Shown here piece by piece: positions 11,796 through 23,595 of a stretch of 64,000 nt of DNA. The stretch's first letter is position 1; each line of letters opens with the position of its first letter. Under the pieces are notes generated by a model. The model was not told where the DNA came from. It searched no databases and saw only the letters and a list, made by a program, of their open reading frames with translations. Position numbers and translations under genes: made by a program. Source of the stretch: Anaeramoeba flamelloides (taxonomy: Eukaryota; Metamonada; Anaeramoebidae); NCBI GenBank assembly GCA_027625915.1, contig JANTQA010000042.1, positions 191,001 to 255,000 of the forward strand, given 5' to 3'.

Positions 11796-13046
11796 GGGAT
11801 TAGCGTCTTACATGGGGGAGTTTAAGATTAAATTACGTTGTTATTGGACGTAAATGATATTAATGTAGCATTATTTAAATTACTCTAAAAAATTTTTATG
11901 AATCTTATTACACAATAAATTATTACTTTTTTTTACAAACCATATCACATTAAAAATTTTCATTTTTAAATTTTTTTTTTTAATTCCCTTTCCAAAATCT
12001 GAAAATATTAACTCCAAATAATATTATTCCAGTATTTTCATAATTCATATTCATAACTTCCAAAAGAAAACATTTTTCCAATTTTTAATTTCAAAGATTA
12101 ACTCAATACTATTCAGTATAAAAACCCCAAAAATGATTTGTTTGGTTTCCTTTTTAAAGAACTTGTTTTAACATCAATATATTTCCAAAATTTCAGAAAA
12201 TAATTTTTAAATGAATATATTCATTAATTTTTGATGATAAATTGAAATCTGTAGCAATTAAATTACAATTAGGCAACAAATTTAAGAATGATATTTTGCA
12301 ACTTTGGAGTATGAATATTGATCATTAATCCTTTAAATTTGTGGTGAAAAGTAGATTTTTTCAGAAATTGTCGGGGTTAATATTAATATAAGATTTATTG
12401 TTAATTGATGGAATCAAGACATAGTACCACTTTACTATTTTATTATTAAGGACCTTTGGACTATTGCCAGAATACTGAAATTAACACCCATTAACAATAT
12501 AAACTATTTTTCAAAAACATTGACCCATTAAAAATCAAATTTTAATGAAAAATATTTTTAATAATTGAAGTTATCTATTATAATATAAAAACATTTCTAT
12601 TATAATATTCAATACTATACTCAAGAGATATTTATTTTTTGTCTAAAAATAATAGAAAAAAAATCAAAAAAACTATTAAAAAAAATTGGGAAATTTATTT
12701 TGAAAGAAGTATTACATAAAAAATAGAAATTTTAAAAAATTAAAAAACCCATTTATCGATTCTCTTTGCAGTTAAATAACTAAATCTAATCTCTTTTTCA
12801 TATTTAAAACTCATTTTTTCATTAATTCATCTGTTACTTCTTTCAAATTTTTCATTTTCATTTTCGATTTTAACGTAACACTGTTGAAAGAATAAAAAAG
12901 AGAAAAAATGATTTATTTGCAAACTTTTCATTGTGAGATGAAAAACTTCAAAAAAATACAAAACAAATTCAAAATTCAAATGTAAGATGGGCCCTTTATT
13001 ATGAAATTTAGTTTACTTTAATTTCTCCTTGGTAGATGCTAATCCC
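11796..13046. mobile_element. TTAA-type (piggyBac-like) element with internal insertion
   Basis: Begins GGGATTAGCGTC and ends GATGCTAATCCC. The flanks TTCA and TCAA look like decayed TTAA. Most of the left and the far-right parts align with 3136-3879, but about 12515-12960 has no counterpart there. Part of that extra block (about 12515-12705) matches 63185-63352, so it is itself a repeat that appears to have inserted into the element. Non-coding. Confidence 0.7.
12515..12705. repeat. about 190 bp dispersed repeat nested in the TTAA-type element
   Basis: Shares the run CCATTAAAAATCAAATTTT, then GAAGTTATCTAT, AATATTCA and a poly-A tract ending AAATTGGG with 63185-63352. In both places an element or remnant lies next to it (the TTAA element here, the CTGTTGAGAG half-element there). 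Class unknown. Confidence 0.5.
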
Positions 13047-13999
13047 TCAACAATCAATTGTCGGTATCTATTCAAAAATTCCAAAAACAATTAAAAAGTG
13101 ATAAAAACATGGCACATAATGATTAAATTTTGTTTTTAAAGCCATTTTAATAACTTTTTTAGTTTAAAAAATTAAATAAAACTTCTATTTTTTATACATT
13201 TTTCGTGATAAGATACTTTTTTTTAATTTTTTCACAAATAAAAAACTTGACGTTAAACCCTCTTATAATAAAATGCATGAAATCAATTCTCCTAACAAGG
13301 AAAATTATTTGAAAGTGAACACCCTTTTCTTAAAATAACAAAAATAAAAAAAAACACTTCAAAATTCAAACCATTAAATTTATATAATTTTCTAATTGTA
13401 TTTTTTGATTTTTTTTCAAAAAATCGGAATAATTTAATAAAATATTATTTTGGCGTTAATTGATGAAGATCTTCATAACCTAACTCCATTTATTCAAAAT
13501 CAATATCTATTTGATACACCCAATTATCCATAAACTCAAAAATGGTTAACCATCATAAAATGATTATTCAAAAGCACTCTTCTTTTGATGGAAAAATGTA
13601 CAAGAAAATTCTCAACAGATTTATCGAATTTTAATAATGGAAAATTCAAAGTTTTTATAAATTTTTTATTAGTGTGTTAGAAAATTTAAATAGAAGTTTC
13701 TTCAAGAATAAGAACTACAAATATTATCATTAAATCAAATAGAACAGATACTGGCATGGAAGAATGAGTTTTTCCCACATTGAAAAAATTTAACTTGCTG
13801 AAATATTAAAACAGAAAAAGATTATTTTTATTGAAATAATAATTTAATAAAAATGAATTCTCTTTAAAATACACAATTATAACGATTGATTTATTGTGAT
13901 TTCCAACAATTCTTTATAAAATCTTTTCGAATCAAAGGGTATGAGTTTTATTATAGAAAGTTAACATATTCTATCTGATTTTTTTTTTTTTTTGCAGTA

Positions 14000-14560
14000 T
14001 TATTCTCATAATATATTTTCAATTTTTTGACAAGATCAATTATTTTGAAATTGTAAATTTTTATTTTTTTTCATTTTTTTTTGTATTCTGCTTTTTTATT
14101 TTTTATATTTTTTCTTTTCTTCTTGTTTTTTTCTACTTTTTACTTTTTTTTTTAATTGTTTTTTTATTTAATAAAGTCAATTCAAAAAACAAATGTTAAA
14201 AACTCAAAATTAATTTTATGAATTTTGAGATTAGCAATTTCTTTTAAAAAAATATATATTTATGATTAAATAATCTTATTGCCAAATATTTTAATTTTCC
14301 AAAGAAATTGAGAAGTTTTAAATATAGTGTTTTAATGAAATTTGACGAATTTTTTTACAAACATTTATTTTTTTAAAAAAAATAATAGTTTTATCATGTA
14401 TTTCTGTACCATATATCAACTAGAGCATAGATTATATAATTTATGATAATTCGAAATAATTTTATCTTTGATTGATTCTTTAAAAAATTAAATTTTTCAT
14501 TTTTAGTTCAAAATCTTTGAGTAAAATGAGGTTTAGTTTTAAAAATTTGAAAAATTCTAG
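14000..14560. repeat. dispersed repeat, second copy of the 2095-2640 family
   Basis: Same order of landmarks as 2095-2640: T tract with TTCTTTTCTTCTTG, AAACAAATGTTAAA, TTGAGATTAGCAATTTC, and CCAAAGAAATTGAGAAG. Diverged and non-coding. Confidence 0.5.
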
Positions 14561-15099
14561 ATACAACAGAAAATATTTTGAAAAAGAAATTAATAAAAAA
14601 AAAGAATATATTTCACTATAATATATATATATATATATATATAATACATTGGATAAAGGTAGAGTGGAAACTTTTTGATTTTAATGTTCAATTATTATTT
14701 ATTATTTCCTAATTTATTTTAATTTGTTGCTTTTTGGTTTTCTTTTTTTTTTTATTTAATATTAAACCATTTTTTTTTTTACTGAATAAAGAAAATAACA
14801 ACTAACTCAAATTCTTGAGAATTCATATCTATTTACATACACCCCGGGAATCTCTGAACAATTAGATATTTTAGATTGATGATTTATGTTTGGTATGCTC
14901 TGATTTTATTGTCAAGTTGTTTCATTAAAAAAAAAAAATGTTAGTTATTAGAAAAACAACAACAAAAAAAAAAATCATTTAAGGACTATTTGTCAAAAAA
15001 AATAATTGATCGGGATGTATTGACAAACACACTACAGGGTCAAATTATTTATCTCCCGAGTTCCGTCATGAACAATAAAATTTCAAAATTTTAGTAAAT

Positions 15100-16260
15100 T
15101 GTATTTTTTGAATATCAGAAAAAGATATGTAAACTAAAATACAAAATTTTCCACATATTATAAACTGCCCAAAGAATCACGATCACCCAATTTCAATTCA
15201 AATACAAAATAATTTTGTTTTTTGTAAAAATGAAAATCATTTTTTCATCTTTTATTTTTTGTTATCTTTTTATTTTTTGAATTACATAACTTGTTTGTTT
15301 CGATCCAAATAATTTTTTCAACGATTATTTTAATTTAAAGTCGAGTTGTTTAAAATAGAAAAACTCTAATAAAATTAGTTGTTGGTATCTAACCATTTGA
15401 TTGATCAATATTCCTAAACAAATTTTAACAAATTTAACAATGCATTTTTTTATTTATTTTTATTCTTTATTTTAGAAAACTAAATTAACTGTTGAGAGAA
15501 AAATGTTGGACACAGAAAAATGGTTGGACACCATTTTTAATTGGGAACATTAGTAAAATTTAAAATCAAATCCTATTGATAACCAGGTGAATTTTATATA
15601 AATACAGGTTTAAATGTGTTACAAGTTCATTAATCTGTGGTGTGTGTAGACTACTCATTTGAATGGTTGATAACTAAAAGTAGAACATGCTATTTTAACA
15701 AAAATCCAAGTTTTAGTAAAGCTTACTATTAATTCTGAAAATGGTAATTTTTAAACTTGTTTTAGATTATAAGAGATAAGATTTTGAAAAAGTAGAATTG
15801 CATTAATCCTTATTCTAATAAGTAGATTATTGTTATTTTCTTTAGTTGTTTCACAAAAAAAAGAAATTAAAAATCAATTTTACTAAGGTACAAAATTAAA
15901 ATTACGGTATAACCATTTTTCTCTGTCCAATATTTTTCTCTCAACAGTAAGATTCAAATAGTTCTGATGACTGTATCTATTTTAGATACACTTTGAATTA
16001 GAAGTTTCAAATTTAGTCTCTTCAAAATTCTCTATTTAACATATTGGATGAAGTTTCATCCAACTATTAACAATTAATCCAATATTTTTTTTTTTTTTAT
16101 ATTCTCTCCAAATTTTCAACACACTGATAATTTATTGGTATTGATAATTATTTATATTTTTTATTTTGTGTGTATTGTAATGGAAAATTTATTATTTAAC
16201 ATTTCAATTATCGAATATTTTTAATTTGGTATTTCTTTGAGAATCGATTAAATTAGTTTT
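15100..16260. repeat. dispersed repeat copy interrupted by a DNA element
   Basis: The left part (about 15100-15440) and the right part (about 16090-16260) align in order with one uninterrupted stretch at about 41160-41650. Shared landmarks are AAAATTTTCCACA, ATGAAAATCATTTTTTCATC, GAGTTGTT..AATAGAA, TATCTAACC, then CTCTCCAAA and TTGATAATTATTTAT. The middle block, which includes 15489-15947, is absent from the 41 kb copy and is therefore a later insertion. Non-coding; class not recognised. Confidence 0.6.
15489..15947. mobile_element. 459 bp element with CTGTTGAGAG ends and TAA duplication (PIF/Harbinger-like MITE)
   Basis: Left end CTGTTGAGAGAAAAATGTTG and right end TATTTTTCTCTCAACAG are inverted repeats of about 35 bp with mismatches. 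The 3 bp flanks are TAA at 15486-15488 and 15948-15950. A 3 bp TWA-type duplication is characteristic of PIF/Harbinger transposons; this assignment is inference from the duplication only. It has no coding sequence. A half copy lies at 63356 to about 63597. Confidence 0.75.
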
Positions 16261-16551
16261 TTTTTATAAAAGTTAAATTTTAATAAATTAACAATTTTTT
16301 AATTAGACTTTAAACATTTAGTGTTTTCAACAACCCAATCATTATTTTTCGAGTACAAATGTTATCAATTTTACCATAAAAACATTTAAAAAAATCAACT
16401 TCCATAATAATGGTTGTCTTTATGGTTTTTAAAAAGCAACTTTAATGAAGAATTCAATAAATCAAAATTTCAAATTCAAAAAAATTTCAAATTGTAAAGT
16501 TAATGCTAGATCTCAAGAGCTAAAGAACATTATTTAACAGTGTTTAATTTG

Positions 16552-16703
16552 TCATTTCCCTCTCAGTAGATTTATTTTAGATAACCCTTCAGCAAACCCT
16601 TTCAATTTTGGTGCCAAAGGAGTTTTTTTTAATTGATTTGATATCTTTTTTGCTCCTTCATAAATCAATTTTTTACAAACATTTTTAACAGTATAGCCCT
16701 CGG
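16552..16703 (-). other. possible terminal exon or gene remnant, unidentified
   Basis: On the minus strand an AG acceptor (AAAATAG) at 16704-16705 opens a 49-codon frame ending in TGA at 16552. It encodes a well-mixed sequence (EGYTVKNVCKKLIYEG, then PLAPKLKGFAEGLSK) unlike the K/N/F/I-rich frames that arise by chance here. The length alone is not significant at this base composition. No upstream exon was found between here and RAD51. It may be the last exon of an unrecognised gene or a fragment of a mobile element. I do not recognise the family. Confidence 0.3.
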
Positions 16704-17696
16704 CTATTTTAAAGCAAAAACCAATTCTTCAAATAAGTTTAAAAAAAATCAAATCAAGTACAAAAACAATCAATAAGGCACATAAAATAAGATGGTTCAT
16801 AATAACACATAATCTCATTTTTCAACTCAAATACTTTTCTACAAAAAAACATTTTTTACCAAAACTTAAAGATTTATACCTTCAAAATAAATTTTTTGTT
16901 TTTGCATTGTTTGATGAATTGAGTGTTAAAAAGATCACAGACTTTAAAGAGTATTTAAATTAGTCACTACCCACCCTCTATTTTTATTGGGTTTTTCTAA
17001 AAGTGATAACAAACTTTTTCAACAGATAAATATATTCAAAGAGTAAGACTTCTTTTGATTTTAATATCATGTACTTTTCAAAACATTCATTTTGGAATTA
17101 CACACAAGAAATAAAATCTCACGCACAAATATTTTTTTAATCTTTCACTATCGAAAATAATAAATTGTAATCCTTTCAACTAATTAGATTAAACTACTTT
17201 TTTTTAATTTCAAATTTTGATCACCTCTAACAACTTTATAGTTTTTGATCACCTCATTTTTTGAAACTGTGCAAGTCATGAAAACAATTCTTAATTGAAA
17301 GATCATTAAGTTTTTGTCTTGAAATCAATACTGCCTTAAAATTATACAATTAAAAAGAATGTGTTTATATTCCGTTTTAAAGTTTCTAAAGAGTCTTAGA
17401 TCTTTTTTTCTATAAAATTTTGTAATTTTTAACTTAATTTTGTGGTAAAAAAGTTAAATTGTGGAACAAGTATTTTAATAGTTTTGACCAACTCATTAAA
17501 AAACAAACATCTTGCTGAAATAAGAAAACAAACAGTAAAAAAGTTTCAGAAAAACAACGAATCAAGATCAAAAATTATGTTCTTTGATAAAAACACAATC
17601 TACACAATTGTAAAGCAATTTAAGATCAGTTTCAACCACCTCACTGAATTGTTTCAATTATTTACTAACGGTATAAATAGTCATAAAATATTGATA

Positions 17697-17806
17697 ATTT
17701 CATTTTTTTTTTTCTAACAAAATTCTTTTTTATAATTTTTTTTTTTATATTTTTTTTTTTTTCTTTTTTTGTTATCTTTTTAAAAATAATTTTTTTTTAT
17801 TTTGAG
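17697..17806 (+). promoter_or_regulatory. T-rich promoter tract upstream of RAD51
   Basis: About 110 bp that is nearly all T on the coding strand, ending just before GGAACAATG. Similar T-rich leaders precede 57487. Long T tracts next to start codons are usual for promoters in very AT-rich protists. No TATA box or specific factor site can be singled out. Confidence 0.35.
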
Positions 17807-17811
17807 GAACA

Positions 17812-19109
17812 ATGAGTAAGTCCAAAAGCAAATCAAAAAGTAAAAGCAAAGAGACCACAAAAACTACTGTTAAAGCGAAAAGTGGACCAATTGCTATCAC
17901 TGAATTAACAACAAAAGGGATCTCGATGACTGATATCAAAAAACTACAAACTGCAGGTTACCATTCTGTTGAAGGTGTTGCCTTTGCATCGAAGAAACGA
18001 CTTATAGGCGTAAGAGGAATTTCCGATGGAAAAGCTGAGAAAATTCTTCAAGCGGCAAGACAACTTGTACCTATGGGTATGAAAAAACCTTTTTTTAATT
18101 TTTTGATCTTTCTTTTTTCTTGTTTTATTTTTAAAAATTTTTTGAAATAAAAAAAAAAATTAAACTTTTCCCACATTATAAAAACCTGTAGGATTTACGA
18201 CTGCCACTGAAATCAAAAAACAAAGACAAGACATCTTACGGCTTACAACAGGATCAAAGGAATTTGACAAACTTTTAGGCGGAGGAATCGAGACAGGATC
18301 AACGACCGAAGTCTTTGGGGAATTCCGAACAGGGAAAACACAACTTTGCCATACCCTCTGTGTAACATGTCAATTACCAATTGAACAAGGAGGTGGGGCT
18401 GGTAAAGTGTTATACATTGATACGGAGGGGACATTTAGGCCAGAACGATTGATCCCAATTGCAGAGCGCTATGGGTTGGATCCCAATGATGTTCTTGAAA
18501 ATGTTTCAACGGCTCGTGCTTATAATACAGAACACCAAAATGAATTATTAATTCACTCTTCCGCTTTAATGTCCGAGTCCAGATATGCGCTTTTAATTAT
18601 TGATTCCTGCACAGCACTTTATCGTACAGATTATTCTGGAAGAGGCGAGCTGAGTGTTCGACAAATTGCTCTCGGTCAATTCCTTAAAAATGTTCAAAGA
18701 CTTGCCGATGAGTATGGTGTAGCAGTTGTTTACACCAACCAAGTTGTAGCCCAAGTAGACGGTGCTTGTTTATTTGTTTCAGATCCAAAAAAGCCAATTG
18801 GTGGAAATATAGTAAGTTTTTTCCAAAATTGTTTTGCAATTTTCTTTTTTATTTACTCTTTTTGATCGTTTCTCAAAAAAGATTTCATAAAAAAATTGTC
18901 TATTTCTTTGAATGTTAATTTTTCCATAAAATTGTTTGACTCCTAAATTCTTTATATTATAGATGGCGCACGCTTCAACTACTCGATTATTTTTAAGAAA
19001 AGGAAGAGGAGAGACTAGGATTTGTAAAATCTATGACTCTCCTTGCTTACCTGAATCAGAAGCAATGTTTGCAATTTCAAATGAAGGAATCTGTGATCCA
19101 AAAGATTAA
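17812..19109 (+). CDS. RAD51: DNA repair and recombination protein RAD51
   Basis: Eukaryotic RecA-family strand-exchange ATPase that forms filaments on single-stranded DNA during homologous recombination. The exons are 17812-18076, 18192-18811 and 18963-19109, giving 343 residues (human RAD51 has 339). The first junction splits the Gly of PMGFTTATE and the second falls after GGNI; both restore family-invariant sequence. An N-terminal helix-hairpin-helix region ([20 protein letters not shown]) precedes Walker A GEFRTGKT at 131-138 and Walker B LLIID near 222. [33 protein letters not shown] and [19 protein letters not shown] are all present. LVPMGFTTATE and GGGIETGS identify RAD51 rather than DMC1. 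An odd feature is the N-terminal (KS)n run of about 13 residues. The ATG context is ACAATGAG after a T-rich tract. The introns are short (115 and 151 bp), unlike those of neighbouring genes. Confidence 0.97.
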
Positions 19110-19544
19110 TATTGTTTTATTTTCTTAATATTCTCATCCCAACACCCTTCACATTTTTTTTTTTTATTTGTTATTATTTTAAAAGTTATCAGCAATTTTA
19201 CTTGATCTTGGAATTTAAAAATTGAATTCTATTTTCTTTTTGAATAAAAAATTTTTTTCCAAACTTTTTTTTTTTTTTCAACCTTCTTGTTTTTATACTG
19301 AGCGAGCAAGCATATTATTATACCTTTTTCATGCAAGATAAAACCAATAAAATTTCTTCATATAATATGATTTGAATATTATTATTCAAATATAACTTCA
19401 AATTAAGTTTTTAGTAACAAGAACCCCTTTATTTCAGAATTTATTAGAAGACTATAATTTTTTTTCTATCAGCTATTTGAAAAAAGTGAATACTTTATTT
19501 TTTTTCACAAGAGTAAGTATAAATGAAAAAATTACAGCACACTA

Positions 19545-20600
19545 ATAAAATATAAGCTATTTCCATAAAATTGGGGTAAATTTATTTTAAAAGATTATTT
19601 ATTATTAAAACAATCTTCAATAAAGTATTTAAATATAAAAAATCATTAACTACAATTTATTGATTCTTGATAATAATTCACTTTGTTTCTTAGTGTTATA
19701 TTAAATTAAAAAAAAAGATATGAAATTTTTTGATCTTGATTTTGTCGGATAATTTTTAGGAGTGAAAATTTTGTGTTTATTATTTTCTTTTTGATGATTG
19801 AAAAAATCGTTTTCATAACTTTTTTAATCTCAATCAAATTTTCAAATAGAATTCAAAACTTATAACTGCATTTGGTTGTTTAAAAAATATTTGTATCCTT
19901 TCAGTATTTCTATTTTTTTATTGAAATTGGACCTTCATTGTTTTCTCCCCTAAAATGTGCTATTTTTTTTTTTTTTTTTAATTTTTTGGAAATATTTCAA
20001 TATATGTCCCGACGACCCAACAAACACTAAAAATGAAAAACTGAACAAATTCCTTCAGATTATACAATTAAAAAAACTTTATAAAAAAATAAAAATAAAT
20101 AAAGTCTGTATTTAACTTTTTCTTGAAAAAATTTTTTGCCAAAATGATAGAATTCACACTTGAAATTTTATATATTTTTTATCTACAATATCTTATTTTA
20201 ACTCATTTACTAAAACAAATTCTAAATTATGGGAATTTTATTTAAATAAAAGGGACTAATTAGGCCTTCAAATGTTTTTTTTATTTTTAAATAGTAAAAT
20301 TAAAAAATCATTATTAAAAAAAGATAAACTCTCTGGAAAAACATTCTAATTTAAAATATTAACTTATTCTTTGATTTCAAAAATTTCTCAACCCCATTTT
20401 TTCAAATTAAAAAGAAAAAAGTGAACCGTAATTTCAAAAAATATTTTCGATATTGAAAAGTTGAGAAAGTTTTGATTATTAAAAATTTAATCCCAGTTGT
20501 TATTTGAATCAAGTTATAAAGCTAGATTTGGAAAAATATTTATCAAAAAAAAAAATAGTAATTTTTTATATTAAGGACATATATGTCTTACGTTACATTT
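19545..20600. repeat. dispersed repeat, about 1.05 kb
   Basis: Aligns in order with about 30010-31110, which lies inside the long BRF intron. Shared blocks are TTTATTGATTCTTGATAATAA, then ATGTCCC(G/T)ACGACCCAA with ACACTAAAAATG, AAAATTAAATTTTGC-type segments and CAAATTCTAAATT. The first 440 bp also match 33040-33480. The short open frame within it is not shared between copies, so it is not counted as a gene. Confidence 0.6.
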
Positions 20601-23059
20601 CAGTACTATTTTATTATTTATTTCCTATGGGTATTTTGTTCAATAAAGCAATTCTTCAAATTTTAAATGAAGTGCTTTACGTTTTTCAAACATATTTTTT
20701 TCAAAAATACCAACTTTGCAATGTTTAATTTTTTTCTCGTAGAAAAATTTTAAGCTGATCAATTTCAAATCAAAAATTTTATCATTCTATGAGGAATGAA
20801 AGAGCTTGTTTTTGATACTAAAGAGAAAAAATATGAAAAAATTATTAATGTGTGATTTGAGTCCGGTGAAAATGTACTAAAATTAGCTATTGTTTTAACA
20901 ATAAATAAAACAATTCAAGAAGTAAAATGTATCTATTGGTTCTTTTTTAATGACAATGAAGAAATAATGAGTCTTGAAGTTGGAATACTTTAGGTATTTC
21001 AGGTCGATTAGAGGACTTTAATTTTTCTAAAAATGGATTATGAAATTTTAGGTTACATTTACAGTTCTTGAATAGTGAGAGTACTCATGTTTTTTTAACA
21101 TTGGGAGTGTACACCCCCTCTGTACTAAAGCGAAATAGGAGTTAAAAAAAAAAGTGAGTAATGGTGAATAAAAAATGTTTTTAAAAATAAGTGGTAAAAT
21201 TGATCAATGAAAACATTTTTTATCTTTACCTTCTTTCGGTTTCTATTAACTTGACCTTCCCTACCATTTAAACAAAAAACTTGATTATGCTAAATATCGC
21301 TTTTTTTTTTTGATTATTAATCGATTTTAAGATTTGGGCAAAGAGTACATTATCCCCGGATTCTAAGTCATTTATTAAGAAATAAATACCTTTGACATTG
21401 TTTAAATTGGCATTAATATTAAACTTAATTGGTATTGTCAATTAACGTTAAAATTCACTAACAAAGGTGATTTGTTAATGAAATATATATAAAAAAAATC
21501 CTTACCTTTTTAGAAATATCGTATAAATTAAAAAGTTTTTTTGCTATACACCCAAAAAAATTAAAATTTTCAACTTTTTTTGGCAAATTATTCCACTACA
21601 GTAAGTTCATCTTTTAAGTCACACATTTTGAACTAAAAATTAAGGTACAAAAAAAAAATTCCAAATTAAAACCTTTTCAAAATATACAGTTTTAGAAAAG
21701 TGTGGAATTATTTTTTAAAAAGAATTTTTTCCGGACTCTAACACCTATCTCACTTAAGGGGTACGTCCAACCACAAAAAGTGTACAAAATTATATTATTT
21801 TACGGTAACTTATAAAAAAGAATTTTTTACTGAAGAAATTGAATAAAAAATACAAATTTGGTAGTTAAAAAAACAAATTTTTTTTTTTTTAACAAATACT
21901 CAAAGTAAAAATTTTTAAATAAAAATGAATTAAAAAGATTTTCAATTTAAAATTTCAAAATTTAAAACCTTTAAAACCTATAAAAGTAACTGTAACTAAT
22001 ATTTAGAACAACTTGAGGAATTGTTCTGAGTCGATAGATCTGAAAGGGAAATACTGAAATATTAGAATAAAAATTTGATAGGATGATCTTAGAAATGAAA
22101 ATTGTGGAAACTGGTTCAATTATGAAAAAGAAACATTTTTTGTTGTAAAAAAAGAAAATTTAAATCTAACAAGATCTATTAACTATTTATTCGTAATTCT
22201 TGTAATTTAATGTTGTTTTGTTATTTATAAATGAATATCCTCTGGCCTTAAAATTAAAATAAAAATTTAGGATTATTGGCATGGAAACGGGTAGAAATAT
22301 TATTCTTTTATCTTGTAATTATAAAGATATCTAATTACTTTAATACCTTATTAAAACCCCAAAAAAAAATTTGAATAAAAAAATCAATACTCAACAGGGA
22401 AGATCCCAATTACTTAATTTCCAAAGCCAAAAAATTTTAAAATGTTTATCATTTAAATAAAACGATAATTTTATAAAAATTAGAATATACAAACGTTACA
22501 ACCTCACTAAGAATAAATATCTTAATATCTATTATACTTTCTTATCATTAAATTCGGATTTCAGAAACCCTGTTTCAAAAAATTCATTTTTTAACTAACA
22601 AATCGAGCTAATGTGGTAAAATTACAATATTTCCTATTAATATTTTTTAGCCAACTTTTTCATTCACTAGTAATTTTTAATCTGGCCGAAAAATATTTCA
22701 ACTCAATAGATATTAGGATAAATACAAAAGTACCGAATTTTTAAAAATTAATATACATTCTCCAAGAATAATTTATATAACTGAAGTTCAACCAGATCAA
22801 GCCAAAATACCAATCCAAGAAAGAAGATATAAACTCAAAAAGAAATTAGAAATTCTAGGGGTTGAACATCAAAAAGGCAAATTAAAATTTTCCAAAAAAA
22901 AAAACTATATTATGAATTGGGAAATAAAAAATTTACAATTATTAAATGTAAATCTAAATTATATTTAGCCAAAACTTAATTATAAAAAGTTCTTGATGAA
23001 AAGTTAAGAATATTTAAAAATTATTTGATATAATAATAAAATCAACAAACCTTGGTGTT

Positions 23060-23340
23060 GTAGAGTGCCGTAGAGTGTTACCAAGTGTCTAAGTTTTCGT
23101 GGGGTTTACTTTTTAATTTCTAAAATTAAAAAAAAACTTATTGGATACTTTTCCAAGATTTAAAAGAATTCAGAAAATCAAATAATTTACTCAATTCTTT
23201 TGAATTCTAGAAAACCTAACAGCAGTTTTTTTACTTTTTGAAATAAATAAAAAATTTATTTATTTTTGGTTTATTTCAAAAATTAAAAAAAACCCAACGA
23301 GAAGTGCCTTCAAGTGCCTTCAAGTGCCTAAGTTTTCCAG
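23060..23340. repeat. hairpin-prone repeat with short tandem AAGTGCCTTC units
   Basis: Has AGAGTGCCGTAGAGTGTTACCA at the left, AAGTGCCTTC repeated near 23300 and complementary inner arms (AATAAATAAAAAATTTATTT). Relates to about 44805-45180, which starts GGAAGTGCGGTGGAGTG and contains even better hairpins. Non-coding; class unknown. Confidence 0.45.
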
Positions 23341-23595
23341 AATTCAAAAATAAAAAATAAAAAAAATTCATTTTTTAACAATATATAAAAGATCAAAGTA
23401 AGTTTGAAGAATGATCACTTATGAACTAAAATAGAATGCTTTACACTATACACAAAATAATCTTTTTTCCCATTCCAATTATCATAAACCTTAAAAAATA
23501 AGAATAAAATTTATATTTTTTTCCAAAAATTTAGAAATCGAAAAAGAAAAACAAAACTAAAAAGAAAAAGAAAAAGAAAAATGAAAAAATTATGA

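Larger units (their letters stand above)
11367..17811. other. 6.4 kb repeat-rich intergenic gap
   Basis: Between two plus-strand genes (beta-helix protein and RAD51). It contains the TTAA-flanked element 11796-13046 with an inner insertion, a dispersed repeat at about 14000-14560, and a dispersed repeat (about 15100-16260) split by the 459 bp element 15489-15947. It also holds a coding-like minus-strand segment at 16552-16703. (TA)n microsatellites lie near 11420-11450 and 14625-14645. The last 110 bp before RAD51 are almost pure T, as is common for promoters in AT-rich protists. Confidence 0.6.
19110..23595. other. 4.5 kb gap between convergent genes (RAD51 and syntaxin-18-like)
   Basis: Contains the 3' trailer of RAD51 (AATAAA-like sequence near 19243), a long dispersed repeat (about 19545-20600, also at 30010-31110 and 33040-33480) and a half copy of the CAGTCAGTT element near 21598-21660. 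A segment at about 23060-23340 carries short tandem AAGTGCCTTC units and is related to about 44805-45180. An open stretch of about 80 codons at 22722-22970 (+) and an interrupted one at 20797-20988 (+) have protein-like composition but no recognisable family. Confidence 0.55.

Noticed and set aside
17442-17717. 91-codon plus-strand frame just upstream of RAD51
   Set aside because: It begins with GTG, not ATG, and lies in the likely RAD51 promoter. The composition is partly protein-like, but there is no splice link to RAD51 and no recognisable domain, so it is not annotated as a gene.
20504-20728. 74-codon frame
   Set aside because: Overlaps the end of a dispersed repeat. The related copy at 31 kb does not keep the frame open.
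22722-22970. open stretch of about 80 codons with YKLKKKLEILGVEHQKGKL
   Set aside because: Protein-like in its middle, but lacks a start and splice sites and is of a length expected a few times by chance. Kept as a note only.
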